Shown: positions 1 to 8,670 of the stretch, piece after piece
Position numbering within the stretch: position 1 is the first letter of the stretch
Layout: every line of letters begins with the position of its first letter
Source: JALCOL01 sp022649665
Lineage (GTDB): Bacteria > Bacillota > Bacilli > Lactobacillales > Enterococcaceae
Reading direction: 5' to 3' (one strand)
Length of the DNA stretch: 64,000 nt
Assembly: GCA_030372335.1 (NCBI GenBank)
Contig: JAUDCW010000003.1
Notes under the pieces: generated by a model
What the model was told of the DNA's origin: nothing
The model's database searches: none
The model's input: only the letters and a program-made list of their open reading frames with translations
Program-made: the position numbers and the translations under genes

Positions 1-326
1 CTTATATTGTTACTCGTTGTACTATTATCATAGTCTTATTCTCCATATATCTTACTTTTTTGTATTCTAATATATCGATTACTCCGTTTAATATATTTCG
101 TAGATTACAAATAAAAATATGGTTTATGTTATATTAATCTCAATTATCTGTTGGACTTAATAGAGTAGTTTACTTTGAAATTAAATAAAGCAGGTAAAAT
201 GACCCAAAATATATAGTTATTAATCCATCCGTTTTCACGGATGGATTTTTAATACCTCTAGAAGGAATCAACACTCGCCACCCCTTAAAGGGGCGTTTTA
301 ATAGACTACTAACTGCTCACTTTCGC

Positions 327-784
327 TCATTTCCTTTTCTTTTTTTTAAATGAGTCTACGTACTCTCTTTTACTTATACTATCTCGAATACGATCATCTG
401 CTTCTTGTTCACGAATATATTTCTCAATTGTCTTTTGATTTATCTCTAATGTACTCACATAGTTCCCCTTTGACTAAAAAAATTTGTTTCCATATTTATA
501 TTTGAGCTTTGTATGTTGTTCATGAATCAGCACGACGCTCCGACCTTTCAGATATCCCATAAAATTGGATATACTCATTTTAAATGATTCCCGAACTAGC
601 ATCTGGCATTGCGTGTACTTCAATGATTTCCACATCTTTCCTTTCACATAACTTACTCAGTATCTTTCCAATATCTTTTTGTGGTTGTCCATAAATTTAC
701 TTTCCGTCTATACTTTGGTGTAAAGCCAATGTAATACTTACATTTCCAACGAGTATGTGCTAAACTTTTATCGTCATTTGACAT
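327..784 (-). pseudogene. tnpA: IS200-type Y1 transposase, inactivated
   Basis: The start reads SLAHTRWKCKYYIGFTPKYRRKV, trimmed here to the hallmark TPKYRRK of IS200 transposases, and follows a perfect AAAGGAGG site. The frame then breaks: one extra A lies after RRKV. Beyond it the shifted frame gives LSKLCERKDVEIIEVHAMPD. A deletion removes the H-x-H that normally follows MPD, which is the metal-binding HUH motif, and shifts the frame again into KMSISNFMGYLKG. An internal stop follows KYGNKFF. The Y1 region (TIEKYIREQE) is still readable. The protein cannot be functional, and the order of the lesions is unknown. Confidence 0.85.
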
Positions 785-785
785 G

Positions 786-848
786 AAAAACCTCCTTTCG
801 ATATGATGAGTGGCTACCAAACGCTCATCGTATCGAAAGGAGGTTTTT
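786..848 (-). promoter_or_regulatory. Leader hairpin sequestering the tnpA ribosome binding site
   Basis: The arms at 786-810 and 824-848 are near-perfect inverted repeats. They place the AAAGGAGG site of the transposase inside a long stem ending directly at the start codon. RNA structures of this type keep IS200 transposase translation low. Here the stem is preserved although the gene is dead. Confidence 0.6.
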
Positions 849-997
849 ATCGCTAAAGCTACTTCGTCCATGCGTAGAAACGCGCGGTTTTCTTGTTCCA
901 CACATCTTGATACGAAACTGACTGAAGTCATTAACGCACGCCGTACTATCTGACGTTTACGTAGAAGCTCAGAATCATTGCCAATCGTCACATAAAA

Positions 998-1043
998 ACA
1001 CCAAATAGCTTGAGTCCATGATAGGACTTAGACTATTTGGTGT
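998..1043. repeat. Imperfect dyad, possible IS left-end hairpin
   Basis: ACACCAAATAG and CTATTTGGTGT form the outer arms, with a second matching block (GAGTCC / GGACTT) inside. Position upstream of the tnpA leader fits an IS200-family left end; it could equally be a terminator-like stem of unrelated DNA. Confidence 0.4.
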
Positions 1044-1561
1044 GTAGGTACTATGACATTGGTCATTTATTATTAAAATAATTAACTTTTATAAAAGAAC
1101 AATTGATTTTAAACTTCTGTGAAGACAAGCTTTTACTAACACGAAAATAAAATTTATGAATTTATTGTGTTTAATATGGAAACTCGCATATTTTAAGTTG
1201 TTATTTATCATATTTCTTTTTAGAATCGTTTTTTTCAAGCTTCCGCCGCCTTGATTACAATTGGCATAAGTATAACTCCCATCAATAAATTTTATATTCA
1301 TAACCTGCTCATCAACTTTAGTAAAAGAAGTTCCACAAATCTTTTTAGCACTCCTTTCACCGCTTGTAGAAACTAAGATTTACCATTTCCGGTATATGAA
1401 GTGAATTTTTCATATGTGCTATTGTGCTATATAGTAATTTAATTAAAAAATATATATCACTAGTGTGTATTTCTGTTTTTCAACCATATGACCCAACATA
1501 TAAACTATTAGAAGTTTCTGAGTTATCGTCATAGTAATCAAGGTTAATCCTCTACTTTATA
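1044..1561. other. AT-rich stretch without a convincing gene
   Basis: The only open frame of note (1089-1301, minus) would encode 70 residues containing ANCNQGGGSLKK and a hydrophobic tail, but it has no good ribosome binding site and no family resemblance that I recognise. A bacteriocin-like remnant is possible but unsupported. Confidence 0.4.
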
Positions 1562-2884
1562 TTAGTCTGACCCAAAAACTGTATCTATAGGAACCTTAAC
1601 GCGGTCTCGAGCTATTAACGTATCTCCAATAACTGCGTAGCATTCCACGTAATGAGTTCCGCTAAAGTCTGTAGATTCTGTATGTTTTTTTGTACCTTTT
1701 TTAATTTGACCACGTTCACAATTTCTTTTTACCGCTTCAGCACCGACATTTCTCACTTTCCAATACCATTCAACTTCTAACAAGGCATCATCAGGGATAT
1801 CCGTATCCTCAATATAGAAATTTAGTCTCTTCCTAGCTTTCAATTTGAGTTTATTCTTTATAAAATAAATCATTTTTTTAGGTCTAAATCCATCTTGCTC
1901 AACTGTGTAGTCAAGCTTTAAATTGTATCGAATATCTATAATAAATTTTTTCTCTGGTAATTCTTCATTTGGTGCTAAACGAACAATTGTAGCTGAAACT
2001 TTACTTTCTTCGACCTCTTCAGCAAAGTCTTTACCAAAGAGTTCTCTCATTTTTTTTATAGCGTCATCAGAATCTTCATTAATATCTTTAAGTTTATTGT
2101 ATGCTTTTTTGGCTTTCTTAATAAATTTACCACCATCGCTATTAGTTATCTGCTGGTTACTTCCAAGAGCAAGCCAATATGAACATTCAGTATTTTGCCC
2201 TGATAAAAATTTGAAAAAGCTAATGAGAGAATCATAATAATCCGAATATTTCATTTTTTTTCTGTCACTATCTTCATCAAAAAATTTTTTTGTCATAGTA
2301 TCAATAAGTAAGCCTTTGAACTTGAATCCAACTTCGTTCTTCCATCTTCTCATTAATCGACAAAAGTTGATATAGTGATCATTAGTTTCGCTAGCCATTT
2401 TTTTTGTTTCCTTAATTTCTGGAAGTGGCTTGGTAATCTTCCAAGAACCTCCATTGTTGGAATCGGGATATTTGAAATTATCATCATTTTGTCTAAAAGC
2501 TGGAACTAATTCAATATCTCCATCCTTGAATGAAACAACTACAACTTGTCCATCTCCCTTTACCTTAGTACTTGAATATCTTGATTGAATTTCCTTTTTT
2601 ACTTCTTGTAAGAGCGCAGACTGTCCGTTGCCTGAGTAGCTATCAAATTGCTTAAATTTATCTGAAGGTAACTCAAAAATACAATCATAATCACTTACAT
2701 TATGAATAGCTGTACCACGCCCAACACTTCCAACTACAAGGATATTCTCCTCATCACTTGAGGTATCATAATATTTTTTGTTAAGCTTTTTTGCTATCTC
2801 CTTAATTCGGTTATTCCACTTATTAAACTCATCATCATTTACAATAAGATTTTCACAAAAGTCTTCAAAATGTTCATTCAACAT
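1562..2884 (-). CDS. CD-NTase (SMODS nucleotidyltransferase) of a CBASS anti-phage system
   Basis: This is predicted to make a cyclic oligonucleotide or dinucleotide signal on phage infection, which activates the co-encoded membrane effector. The polymerase-beta-like core shows GSVGRG at about residues 52-57, the D-x-D of SDYDCIF (D65/D67), and a third acidic position in GDIELVPAF. The C-terminal ~120 residues match the AGS-C sensor domain (WYWKVRNVG, CERGQIKKG, THYVECYAV). Length (~440 aa) is normal. The gene overlaps the upstream SLATT gene. Three starts are possible: TTG at 2902, ATG at 2896 and ATG at 2884. I chose 2884 because GAGG then lies at a usable distance, but 2896 is also plausible. 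The clade and product nucleotide cannot be read from sequence alone. Confidence 0.88.
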   Translation of the reverse strand: MLNEHFEDFCENLIVNDDEFNKWNNRIKEIAKKLNKKYYDTSSDEENILVVGSVGRGTAIHNVSDYDCIFELPSDKFKQFDSYSGNGQSALLQEVKKEIQSRYSSTKVKGDGQVVVVSFKDGDIELVPAFRQNDDNFKYPDSNNGGSWKITKPLPEIKETKKMASETNDHYINFCRLMRRWKNEVGFKFKGLLIDTMTKKFFDEDSDRKKMKYSDYYDSLISFFKFLSGQNTECSYWLALGSNQQITNSDGGKFIKKAKKAYNKLKDINEDSDDAIKKMRELFGKDFAEEVEESKVSATIVRLAPNEELPEKKFIIDIRYNLKLDYTVEQDGFRPKKMIYFIKNKLKLKARKRLNFYIEDTDIPDDALLEVEWYWKVRNVGAEAVKRNCERGQIKKGTKKHTESTDFSGTHYVECYAVIGDTLIARDRVKVPIDTVFGSD

Positions 2885-3458
2885 CAGCAGAATCATCCTC
2901 AACTTTCAAATCTAATAACTCAGGTGCAATAAACTTGATGTAATCATTTGAATAATCGTTATCTTTTCTTTCATTTACAAGCTTACAAGCTTTATTTACA
3001 GTTCTATTAGGCACATTTAATAGTCCATCATTGTATTGTTTTCGAAGCCTTTTCAATTCAATCAACTTCTCTTCAATCTCACTCATATTTTTTGTGTTAT
3101 AAACGGTATCATGAAGTAATGATTCAGCCTCAATTCTTAATTCCCAGAAATTATTAGCATCCGTTTTTTCTTTTAATGATAATTTATCATAATCAACCGC
3201 TTTATCTAAGCTATTCATTGCAACCGTTGCGAACGAAAGAATTGCAGTAGCTAGAGATAAAATATATGATCCTTCGATAAATAGTATCCCAATCAAGCCA
3301 GATGAAGTTAGAGCGGCAATTATTATCCTAACTGTTTTAAATGCATTAGAGTATCCTGAGTACTCATCGGACCTAACAATATGGATTTTATGAGTCCAGC
3401 CAACATTAACAATGAAATTCTTAAGTTCCTCGTGAATTTTATTTTGCTGCTTTGACAT
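2874..3458 (-). CDS. SLATT-domain two-TM effector of CBASS
   Basis: This 194-residue protein has two adjacent hydrophobic segments (about 44-64 and 66-84) followed by a charged helical region containing MSEIEEKLIELKRLRKQY. That is the layout of SLATT domains, the two-helix effectors found beside SMODS nucleotidyltransferases. The predicted role is to disrupt the membrane when it binds the signal made by the downstream CD-NTase, causing abortive infection. The two genes overlap by about 10-30 bases depending on the CD-NTase start, so they are translationally coupled. No Cap2/Cap3 or HORMA/TRIP13 genes are present, which fits a minimal type I CBASS. The family assignment rests on architecture and neighbour, not on a profile search. 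Confidence 0.78.
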   Translation of the reverse strand: MSKQQNKIHEELKNFIVNVGWTHKIHIVRSDEYSGYSNAFKTVRIIIAALTSSGLIGILFIEGSYILSLATAILSFATVAMNSLDKAVDYDKLSLKEKTDANNFWELRIEAESLLHDTVYNTKNMSEIEEKLIELKRLRKQYNDGLLNVPNRTVNKACKLVNERKDNDYSNDYIKFIAPELLDLKVEDDSADVE

Positions 3459-3701
3459 CTTTCAACCCCCGTTTCATTTTTCAATACCGCATATTCTACA
3501 TTATATCAAAATAACAGGGAGTAGATACATACAAAATGGGATTTTTAGAACCAAAAACATACTTTAAATATTTACCCCAAAATTTCTTTTTAATTTAAAA
3601 TTATATCCTTTACAAGTGATATTCATCTTCGCAAAAAAACACTATAAATGAATGTAACAAAGCTTATGAAATTACCCCCTCTGAATCAAACTCAGCATTA
3701 C

Positions 3702-3872
3702 TTATTTAGTTGCTTTTTTAATCACAACATAGCAAAATGTTACAAGTATCAAAACGGTTCCTATTATGACTATCACCAAGTTTACAACATCCTTAGAAAA
3801 TGGTGTCAAAAGAGAATATACTACCAATAAAAATAATGCAAACAAAGTCAACACAATATATTTTCGTTTCAT
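3702..3872 (-). CDS. Small two-TM membrane protein, unknown function
   Basis: This encodes about 56 residues, starting MKRKYIVL, with two hydrophobic helices (roughly 4-21 and 29-50) and a lysine-ended tail. The ATG at 3872 follows GAGGTGGGAG; a GTG 12 bases upstream overlaps that site and is less likely. It lies between the CBASS pair and a tiny DUF3789-like gene. Short membrane proteins of this kind are common ICE accessory genes, and no specific function is recognised. Confidence 0.55.
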   Translation of the reverse strand: MKRKYIVLTLFALFLLVVYSLLTPFSKDVVNLVIVIIGTVLILVTFCYVVIKKATK

Positions 3873-3928
3873 TTTTACTCCCACCTCTGCAACATGCAGC
3901 TGCCATCCTTACTTATATCCCTGTAAAT

Positions 3929-4036
3929 CTACTCTCTTCCGGAAGATATATCGTCATTTTTTCCCGCGGCTAAGCAACTCATGATAATTGCTCCCAGCAT
4001 ACATCCTATAAATAAGCCTAATAAAAACAGAAGCAT
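3929..4036 (-). CDS. DUF3789-like 35-residue membrane microprotein
   Basis: A perfect GAGGAGG site precedes an ATG and a 35-codon frame starting MLLFLLGLFIGCMLG, followed by a second hydrophobic stretch (AIIMSCLAA) and a polar tail. The pattern FLLGLFIG...G...M is that of the short DUF3789 membrane proteins found in Tn916-type elements. A second, divergent member occurs in the same element at 22,238-22,357. The role of the family is unknown. Confidence 0.65.
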   Translation of the reverse strand: MLLFLLGLFIGCMLGAIIMSCLAAGKNDDISSGRE

Positions 4037-4080
4037 AACCAAACCTCCTCTAATTTTTTTAATATCATTCAAAATCAAAG

Positions 4081-4112
4081 AAAGGTAGGTCCATAGCTTT
4101 GTACCTACCTTT
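4081..4112 (-). terminator. Probable terminator after the HTH/sigma-like genes
   Basis: AAAGGTAGGT and ACCTACCTTT form a 10-base stem around a short loop, followed on the minus strand by CTTTGATTTTG. Confidence 0.5.
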
Positions 4113-4158
4113 CGGGAGTGCTAACAAAAACTGACTATACGATTATCTTTAAAAGTGA

Positions 4159-4350
4159 TTATTCTGGAATATCAAATTTTTTTAGCGCTAAATATAATCT
4201 GATCATACACTCTTGATAGCAATCTTCATCAAAGCTCCCATTTCGGCATGATTCTTTAACCAATAAGGGTTTAAAACTGTTCACAATTTGAGAAAAAGCC
4301 TCTTCATCATCTTTTTGAACAAGAATAACGAGTTCTGCCAATGACTTCAT
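4159..4350 (-). CDS. HTH_16-type conjugative transposon regulator (Tn916 Orf8-like)
   Basis: This ~63-residue protein (MKSLAELVILVQKDDEEAF...) resembles the HTH_16 'conjugative transposon-like' domain: a short sigma-region-2-like fragment with the conserved YQECMIRLY-LKKFD ending. In Tn916 such a protein is encoded with a sigma-like partner and affects transcription of the recombination and transfer genes. The ATG at 4350 lies nine bases after GGAGG; the GTG at 4359 abuts that site. It is downstream of the sigma-like gene in the same orientation, a pairing that supports the assignment. Confidence 0.75.
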   Translation of the reverse strand: MKSLAELVILVQKDDEEAFSQIVNSFKPLLVKESCRNGSFDEDCYQECMIRLYLALKKFDIPE

Positions 4351-4430
4351 TTCACGCACCCTCCATTTTTAGCACTGATTTTCAATAGTCAGTTCTTCAG
4401 GAGGAGCACGAATCATATAGTTTTTTAAAA

Positions 4431-4838
4431 TTAAGTAAGGAGATGTTTTCGAATTTTTCCTAGAATACGTTGGCGCTTTTTTGTTGCACCTTGCCTTGTC
4501 ATCGATAGTTGAATAGAAATCTCATAGTCTGAATATCCAAAAATATATTTTTGAATTAGTAGGGATTGATCTTTATCAGATAGTTTTTGAAATTCAGTGG
4601 CTAAGGCACAATTAGAGAAATCTAACGGAAAATTTTCAGATGCCACCGTAATAGTTTCTTGTGGATACATAGCTTGCTCCTCGATAAAATAATCTAGTGT
4701 CTTTTGTCCAGGAACAAATTCAGTATCTTTTAGTCTGCTATTTTTAGCAAAATAATTAATTGCCGTATTATGAACTGTTTTTTGAATATAGCTAATAATT
4801 TGTGCATCATCATTTGCAAAATCAAAATTCTGATTCAT
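4431..4838 (-). CDS. Sigma-70-like factor of the ICE (Tn916 Orf7-like)
   Basis: This protein of about 135 residues has an N-terminal part containing YIQKTVHNTAINYF and a C-terminal sigma-region-4-like helix-turn-helix (LSDKDQSLLIQKYIFGYSDYEISIQLSMTR, cited in part). This is the pattern of the short sigma-like regulators of Tn916-family elements. The upstream TTG at 4889 has no ribosome binding site, whereas AAAGGAAG precedes the GTG/ATG cluster at 4847-4838. It probably acts with the HTH_16 protein encoded just downstream. Confidence 0.72.
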   Translation of the reverse strand: MNQNFDFANDDAQIISYIQKTVHNTAINYFAKNSRLKDTEFVPGQKTLDYFIEEQAMYPQETITVASENFPLDFSNCALATEFQKLSDKDQSLLIQKYIFGYSDYEISIQLSMTRQGATKKRQRILGKIRKHLLT

Positions 4839-4890
4839 CACTGTCACTTCTTCCTTTGAAAATTCGAAAGGAAAAAGATATACGGACAAA

Positions 4891-5352
4891 TTAGATTTTA
4901 AGTCTATATTGCCAATATCCTCTCATAGCACGTTCAACAGGGATTGATTCATCTCGATTAATTTTTGGAAGAATATTATTTACAAAATTGCGATAATCAG
5001 GAAAAATTTCATACGATTCTGTCCACTCATGATATATTTGTTTGGCAGATAATGGTTTTCCTGACTCTTTCAAAATTGATGCAATAATAAACCCATAATC
5101 TTTGTAAGATCGATGATGGTTGTCGATTGCTTTTCGCTGAGTAAAGTAATCTTGGAGCTCCTTTTCATTTTCTAGATTCATCGGCTCCACTTCACGATGT
5201 ATTGCTTTATCAGAATTTGTCGTGTCTTGATTATCTTCTAAATGAATCAAGTATTCTTTTAGATCAAAATACTGTTTTGAAAGCTCCCTTCTTTCCTCCA
5301 TCAATAGTCTCAGTTGCTTGTACACTCGACATTTTTCATCACGAATATCCAT
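4891..5352 (-). CDS. Putative winged-helix DNA-binding protein, unknown
   Basis: This 153-residue protein has a charged coiled-coil-like N-terminus (MEERRELSKQYFDLKEYL) and a C-terminal domain reading YGFIIASILKESGKPLSAKQIYHEW, reminiscent of HARE-HTH or Rok-like winged helices. That resemblance is my inference. It lies directly upstream of the sigma-like gene, suggesting a regulator in the same transcription unit. AAAGGGG precedes the ATG. Confidence 0.5.
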   Translation of the reverse strand: MDIRDEKCRVYKQLRLLMEERRELSKQYFDLKEYLIHLEDNQDTTNSDKAIHREVEPMNLENEKELQDYFTQRKAIDNHHRSYKDYGFIIASILKESGKPLSAKQIYHEWTESYEIFPDYRNFVNNILPKINRDESIPVERAMRGYWQYRLKI

Positions 5353-5406
5353 ATTCTTTCTTCCCCTTTCACTACTAAAAACAAAAAGGGAACACGAAAC
5401 TGGACA

Positions 5407-6171
5407 TTAAATCGAAAATTGTTTTAACAATGGCAAAAAATATTTATCTTCAGCTTTTTTTCTCGCCAGCGCTGCTTCACTTAGATTGTCATACGTACCC
5501 AGATAGTGTCGCTTTCCACGGAAAGTAATATAAGCTACCCACATTCCCTTACACCGATAAACTCCTTTTACGCCGCTAGTATTGTTTTTGGCCAATTTAG
5601 CTTTCAAACATTCGACAATTGTTCCTTTTACACAAGTTCTACTTTCAACTCTTTTCAAACAACCACAACTTTTTGTGTGACCTGATGATAAGTTGCCATA
5701 GCTTACTTCACATAATTGACCGCAGCTACACTTACATCTCCATTTTGTTTTCCAATCTAACTTCTTATTTAATGGTTCAATGACGGTCAGGTTACCGAAT
5801 ATTCGTGTTTCAATGTGAAACTGTTTTTCCTTAAGACATCCACAACTCCGGATTTCTCCTCGTTGCAATCGTTTTGCCGATGCCAGTATTTCATTGCCAC
5901 ACGAACATAGGCATTTCCATACAACGGTTCCTTCGCTACGTTCTTCTGTTGGGGTAAGGGCAACTAGTTCACCAAATTTTTTATTAGATAAATCCTTATA
6001 TCTATGCCGATTTTTAACATTTCCACACCCGCAGCTTTTTGTTCGACCTGATACTAAATTGGAATGATAAACAACTGTTTCTTGTCCACAATCACAAAGG
6101 CAGTGATACTTTTTATAACCATTTTGAATTAATTCATCTAAAATAATCAAATGACCATATCTTCTTTGCAT
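5407..6171 (-). CDS. AP2-domain protein with three zinc-finger-like repeats
   Basis: Three tandem repeats of about 60 residues each carry C-x-C-x-C-G...S-C-G-C (CLCDCG/SCGCGN, CLCSCG/SCGCLK, CKCSCG/SCGCLK). These look like four-cysteine metal-binding units. The C-terminal ~55 residues form an AP2-like DNA-binding domain (SGVKGVYRCKGMWVAYI...YLGTYDNLSEAALAR). Such proteins occur in phages and mobile elements of Firmicutes, sometimes linked to homing endonucleases, but no nuclease motif is visible here. The ATG at 6171 is preferred because TGAGG precedes it; an ATG at 6186 is in frame. A transcriptional or recombination role on the ICE is inference. Confidence 0.75.
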   Translation of the reverse strand: MQRRYGHLIILDELIQNGYKKYHCLCDCGQETVVYHSNLVSGRTKSCGCGNVKNRHRYKDLSNKKFGELVALTPTEERSEGTVVWKCLCSCGNEILASAKRLQRGEIRSCGCLKEKQFHIETRIFGNLTVIEPLNKKLDWKTKWRCKCSCGQLCEVSYGNLSSGHTKSCGCLKRVESRTCVKGTIVECLKAKLAKNNTSGVKGVYRCKGMWVAYITFRGKRHYLGTYDNLSEAALARKKAEDKYFLPLLKQFSI

Positions 6172-6207
6172 AACCAATCGCCTCATTACTCATGAAATCT
6201 ATGTATT

Positions 6208-6239
6208 GAGATAACCAGGGGACCACCCTAGTTATCTCT
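6208..6239 (-). terminator. Hairpin ending the surface-protein operon
   Basis: GAGATAAC and GTTATCTC arms (12-13 paired bases with one mismatch) directly follow the last gene of the cluster. There is no long T tract, so termination strength is uncertain. Confidence 0.45.
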
Positions 6240-6240
6240 A

Positions 6241-8367
6241 CTAAATCGCTTCAAATTTGAAGGTCATTTGGATGTTACATTTTGTATTTTGATATTTTCC
6301 GTAATATGCTCCTTTAATTTGAAATCCACCAACTGCTTGAGAATTTAAAATTCCCAATTCTTGATTTACAACTGATGGATGTAACTCAATCATCGGAAAC
6401 TGAAATTCTTCCAATGAACTCAAACTTAATTTCACTTTTTCATCTTTCCCACTAGGTTCGATATCATTAGCTCGAATGACATCAATCGTTGAACTAGAAT
6501 CCACTTGCATTTTGGCTAAAGATACTTTGAGCTTTGCAGTTGAATTATTTTTCACTTCGTAACTTGGTGATGATACCTTACCGTTTTGAACATCTGTTGA
6601 TCCAAAAATTACTTTTTGCGGGATAGTAACATCAATCAAATCTTTGGCATCTAAAATATTAATCGTAATATCTTTCGTAAGATTGCCAAGTTGGATCGTA
6701 GCAGTATAGGAGCCAAACTGAGGCTTGACATCATGCTTGATCACTTTAATTTGCTGAGATATTTCATTTCCACTTGAAAGTTCCCACGCTTTAGATTGGC
6801 TTTCTTGCAAAATCCATTCTTCCATTTTTGAAGCAGGGACTTGATTAGAATAGACAGTGAAATTTTGCGAACTCAAAACATATTGATCATCAAAGATACT
6901 ATGGTGATCATGTACAAAAACAGGTACAGTCACTTCTGACTTATTCCCATTTTGATCGGATAATTCAACTTTTGCATCCGTCAAACCAATTTTAGATGTA
7001 TCAGGTATTTTTATATACTTTGCTGTTATTTTTGAAATAGCATCGTTATCTTGCAAGTTTGTTACTACATCAAGTGGGTTGGCTGATATACTGCCGTTGA
7101 CTGGGATCATTTGTAAAATACCATTCCCAGTAGGTGCAACATTGTCAGGATTAACAGTTAACTTTGCTTGTACTTTGGTAATATTTCCAGATGGATCACT
7201 TACTTCCAGATAAACATCTTGAATACCAACTTTCTTATTGTCCGGAGTTGGTTTTGACTTATCAAATGAAAACGAAAATGGTCCATTAATATCATTATCT
7301 GATACATGATCGATAAAATCAGCTTCCGTTACAGTACCTCCGTAGTCTATCGTTGCATCCTTACTTATGACTTTTGGAGGAGTTGTATCCTTCACAATCA
7401 CTGTAGTACTCAAGCTTGCGGTATTTCCCAAGTTATCGATTAATTTAACACCAAAATTGTGACTACCTAATCCTAGACTATTTGAGTCCGAGTCTGGACG
7501 AATGGTAACGGGTTGTTTTCCATTATCCTTTGGCGGACTTACAAAGAAGTCATTAACATCTGATTTTTGGCCAAGTTCTAATTCTATTGGGTTGATTAAT
7601 ATCCCTGTTGGAGGTGTGGTGTCAATTACTGTAAATGGAACAGTAACCAGCATTGATTCATTATTATCGGAGAATCGAAACTTACCGGTTGTAACACCTA
7701 GTCGGGAATCAATAGGTCGCTCTTCCATACTCCAATTTACTGTTCCAGCGTGTGATAAAACATCAACGTAGTTAAACGGATCATTAAATGTAGCATCAAA
7801 TAAATTCAATTCAATCGTATTATTTTTCTTTGGAATCACATCTAGTGATCGTTTTGAAACATTTACCATAATCGATTTTGTTTGATGAAAGCTTCCAATT
7901 CGATCATTGACTTGGTACCAAATCCCGCCCACTTTTTCTTCTACATAAAATCGCCATTCAAGATCGTATTCAATATCAAGTTGAACAAGCCCTGTATTTC
8001 CTTTGCCTCGTGTCAAATTAATGGAATGATCTGTATACGTCGGAATTACCGTATTTGGATCAGAGCTAGTGATTTTTGTTATGACTCGTTTAGCAGGACC
8101 CGTAAAATTGTATTCATTCATTTCCCAATTCGTACAGTAAGTCTCAAAGTTTGTGGGATAATCATACGAAACGGATGCACCCTCTTTTTTTGGTATAAGA
8201 GCCTGTGTCAAAAAAGTATCAAGCTTATTCCACTCGGCCTCAGTAGCATCTTGTGCAACTCCTGCTGCGGTAGCTCCTGAATCACTTGCAAAGCTATATG
8301 TGGGAAATGACAAACTTCCAATAATGCAAACGAAAGCCATAATCAAAGAAATGCTACTTTTTTTCAT
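6241..8367 (-). CDS. Secreted multi-domain surface protein with Ig-like repeats
   Basis: This 708-residue protein has a signal peptide (MKKSSISLIMAF...SFA), then several Ig-like modules between about residues 190 and 500 (recurrent IDTTPPTG, VKDTTPPK, PDNVAPTG linkers). The C-terminal ~140 residues begin VTIPQKVIFGSTDV and end MTFKFEAI. That last domain matches the C-terminus of the 216-residue protein of the same operon. The layout resembles the long members of WxL surface clusters, but I find no W-x-L motif. There is no LPXTG, so attachment would be non-covalent. It overlaps the preceding LPQLG gene by 14 bases. A role in adhesion or cell-surface complex formation is inferred. Confidence 0.7.
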   Translation of the reverse strand: MKKSSISLIMAFVCIIGSLSFPTYSFASDSGATAAGVAQDATEAEWNKLDTFLTQALIPKKEGASVSYDYPTNFETYCTNWEMNEYNFTGPAKRVITKITSSDPNTVIPTYTDHSINLTRGKGNTGLVQLDIEYDLEWRFYVEEKVGGIWYQVNDRIGSFHQTKSIMVNVSKRSLDVIPKKNNTIELNLFDATFNDPFNYVDVLSHAGTVNWSMEERPIDSRLGVTTGKFRFSDNNESMLVTVPFTVIDTTPPTGILINPIELELGQKSDVNDFFVSPPKDNGKQPVTIRPDSDSNSLGLGSHNFGVKLIDNLGNTASLSTTVIVKDTTPPKVISKDATIDYGGTVTEADFIDHVSDNDINGPFSFSFDKSKPTPDNKKVGIQDVYLEVSDPSGNITKVQAKLTVNPDNVAPTGNGILQMIPVNGSISANPLDVVTNLQDNDAISKITAKYIKIPDTSKIGLTDAKVELSDQNGNKSEVTVPVFVHDHHSIFDDQYVLSSQNFTVYSNQVPASKMEEWILQESQSKAWELSSGNEISQQIKVIKHDVKPQFGSYTATIQLGNLTKDITINILDAKDLIDVTIPQKVIFGSTDVQNGKVSSPSYEVKNNSTAKLKVSLAKMQVDSSSTIDVIRANDIEPSGKDEKVKLSLSSLEEFQFPMIELHPSVVNQELGILNSQAVGGFQIKGAYYGKYQNTKCNIQMTFKFEAI

Positions 8368-8662
8368 AAGCGCCCCCCAATAGAAACCTCAGCTCTAAAG
8401 CGATAAGCATAAGAACCACTCCAATGAAGGAGAGAAATTTACTATTATCTCCTTCATTGCCTAATTGTGGTAATTTCTCCATCTTATCACTTTGGTTTTC
8501 ATCAACTACATCAGAATGTTGGTCGTTTCCTTTGCCAATGATTCCCTCAATCGGAATATGATTAAACTGAATACTTGATGACTCAGCGAAGGTCTCGATT
8601 GGACAAATAAAAGTTAGAATGATTACTAACGATAGCACTATAAAACCATAGTATTTTTTCAT
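8354..8662 (-). CDS. Small LPXTG-like cell-wall-anchored protein
   Basis: This 102-residue protein has a signal peptide (ending near ETFAES), a short polar middle and a sorting signal LPQLGNEGD followed by a hydrophobic helix and a KK tail. The sortase motif is a variant, with L in place of T (LPQLG). Small LPXTG proteins are standard members of WxL-type surface operons, where they anchor the complex. It is co-transcribed with its neighbours. Confidence 0.7.
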   Translation of the reverse strand: MKKYYGFIVLSLVIILTFICPIETFAESSSIQFNHIPIEGIIGKGNDQHSDVVDENQSDKMEKLPQLGNEGDNSKFLSFIGVVLMLIALELRFLLGGAYEKK

Positions 8663-8670
8663 ATCAATTC

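Larger units (their letters stand above)
222..1043 (-). mobile_element. Decayed IS200/IS605-family element (IS200-like)
   Basis: A broken IS200-type transposase gene is flanked by the structures expected of this family. These are a small hairpin just downstream (CCCCTTTAAGGGG type, near 281-293), a second dyad at 222-247, a long leader hairpin covering the transposase ribosome binding site (786-848), and an imperfect 20-base dyad at 998-1043 that could be the left-end recognition hairpin. IS200 elements move as single strands and have subterminal hairpins instead of terminal inverted repeats. The exact ends are not determined. Confidence 0.7.

Noticed and set aside
1089..1301. 70-codon minus-strand frame with ANCNQGGGSLKK, at first sight bacteriocin-like
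   Set aside because: No usable ribosome binding site, no leader or double-glycine site in a sensible place, and a hydrophobic AT-rich tail typical of chance frames.
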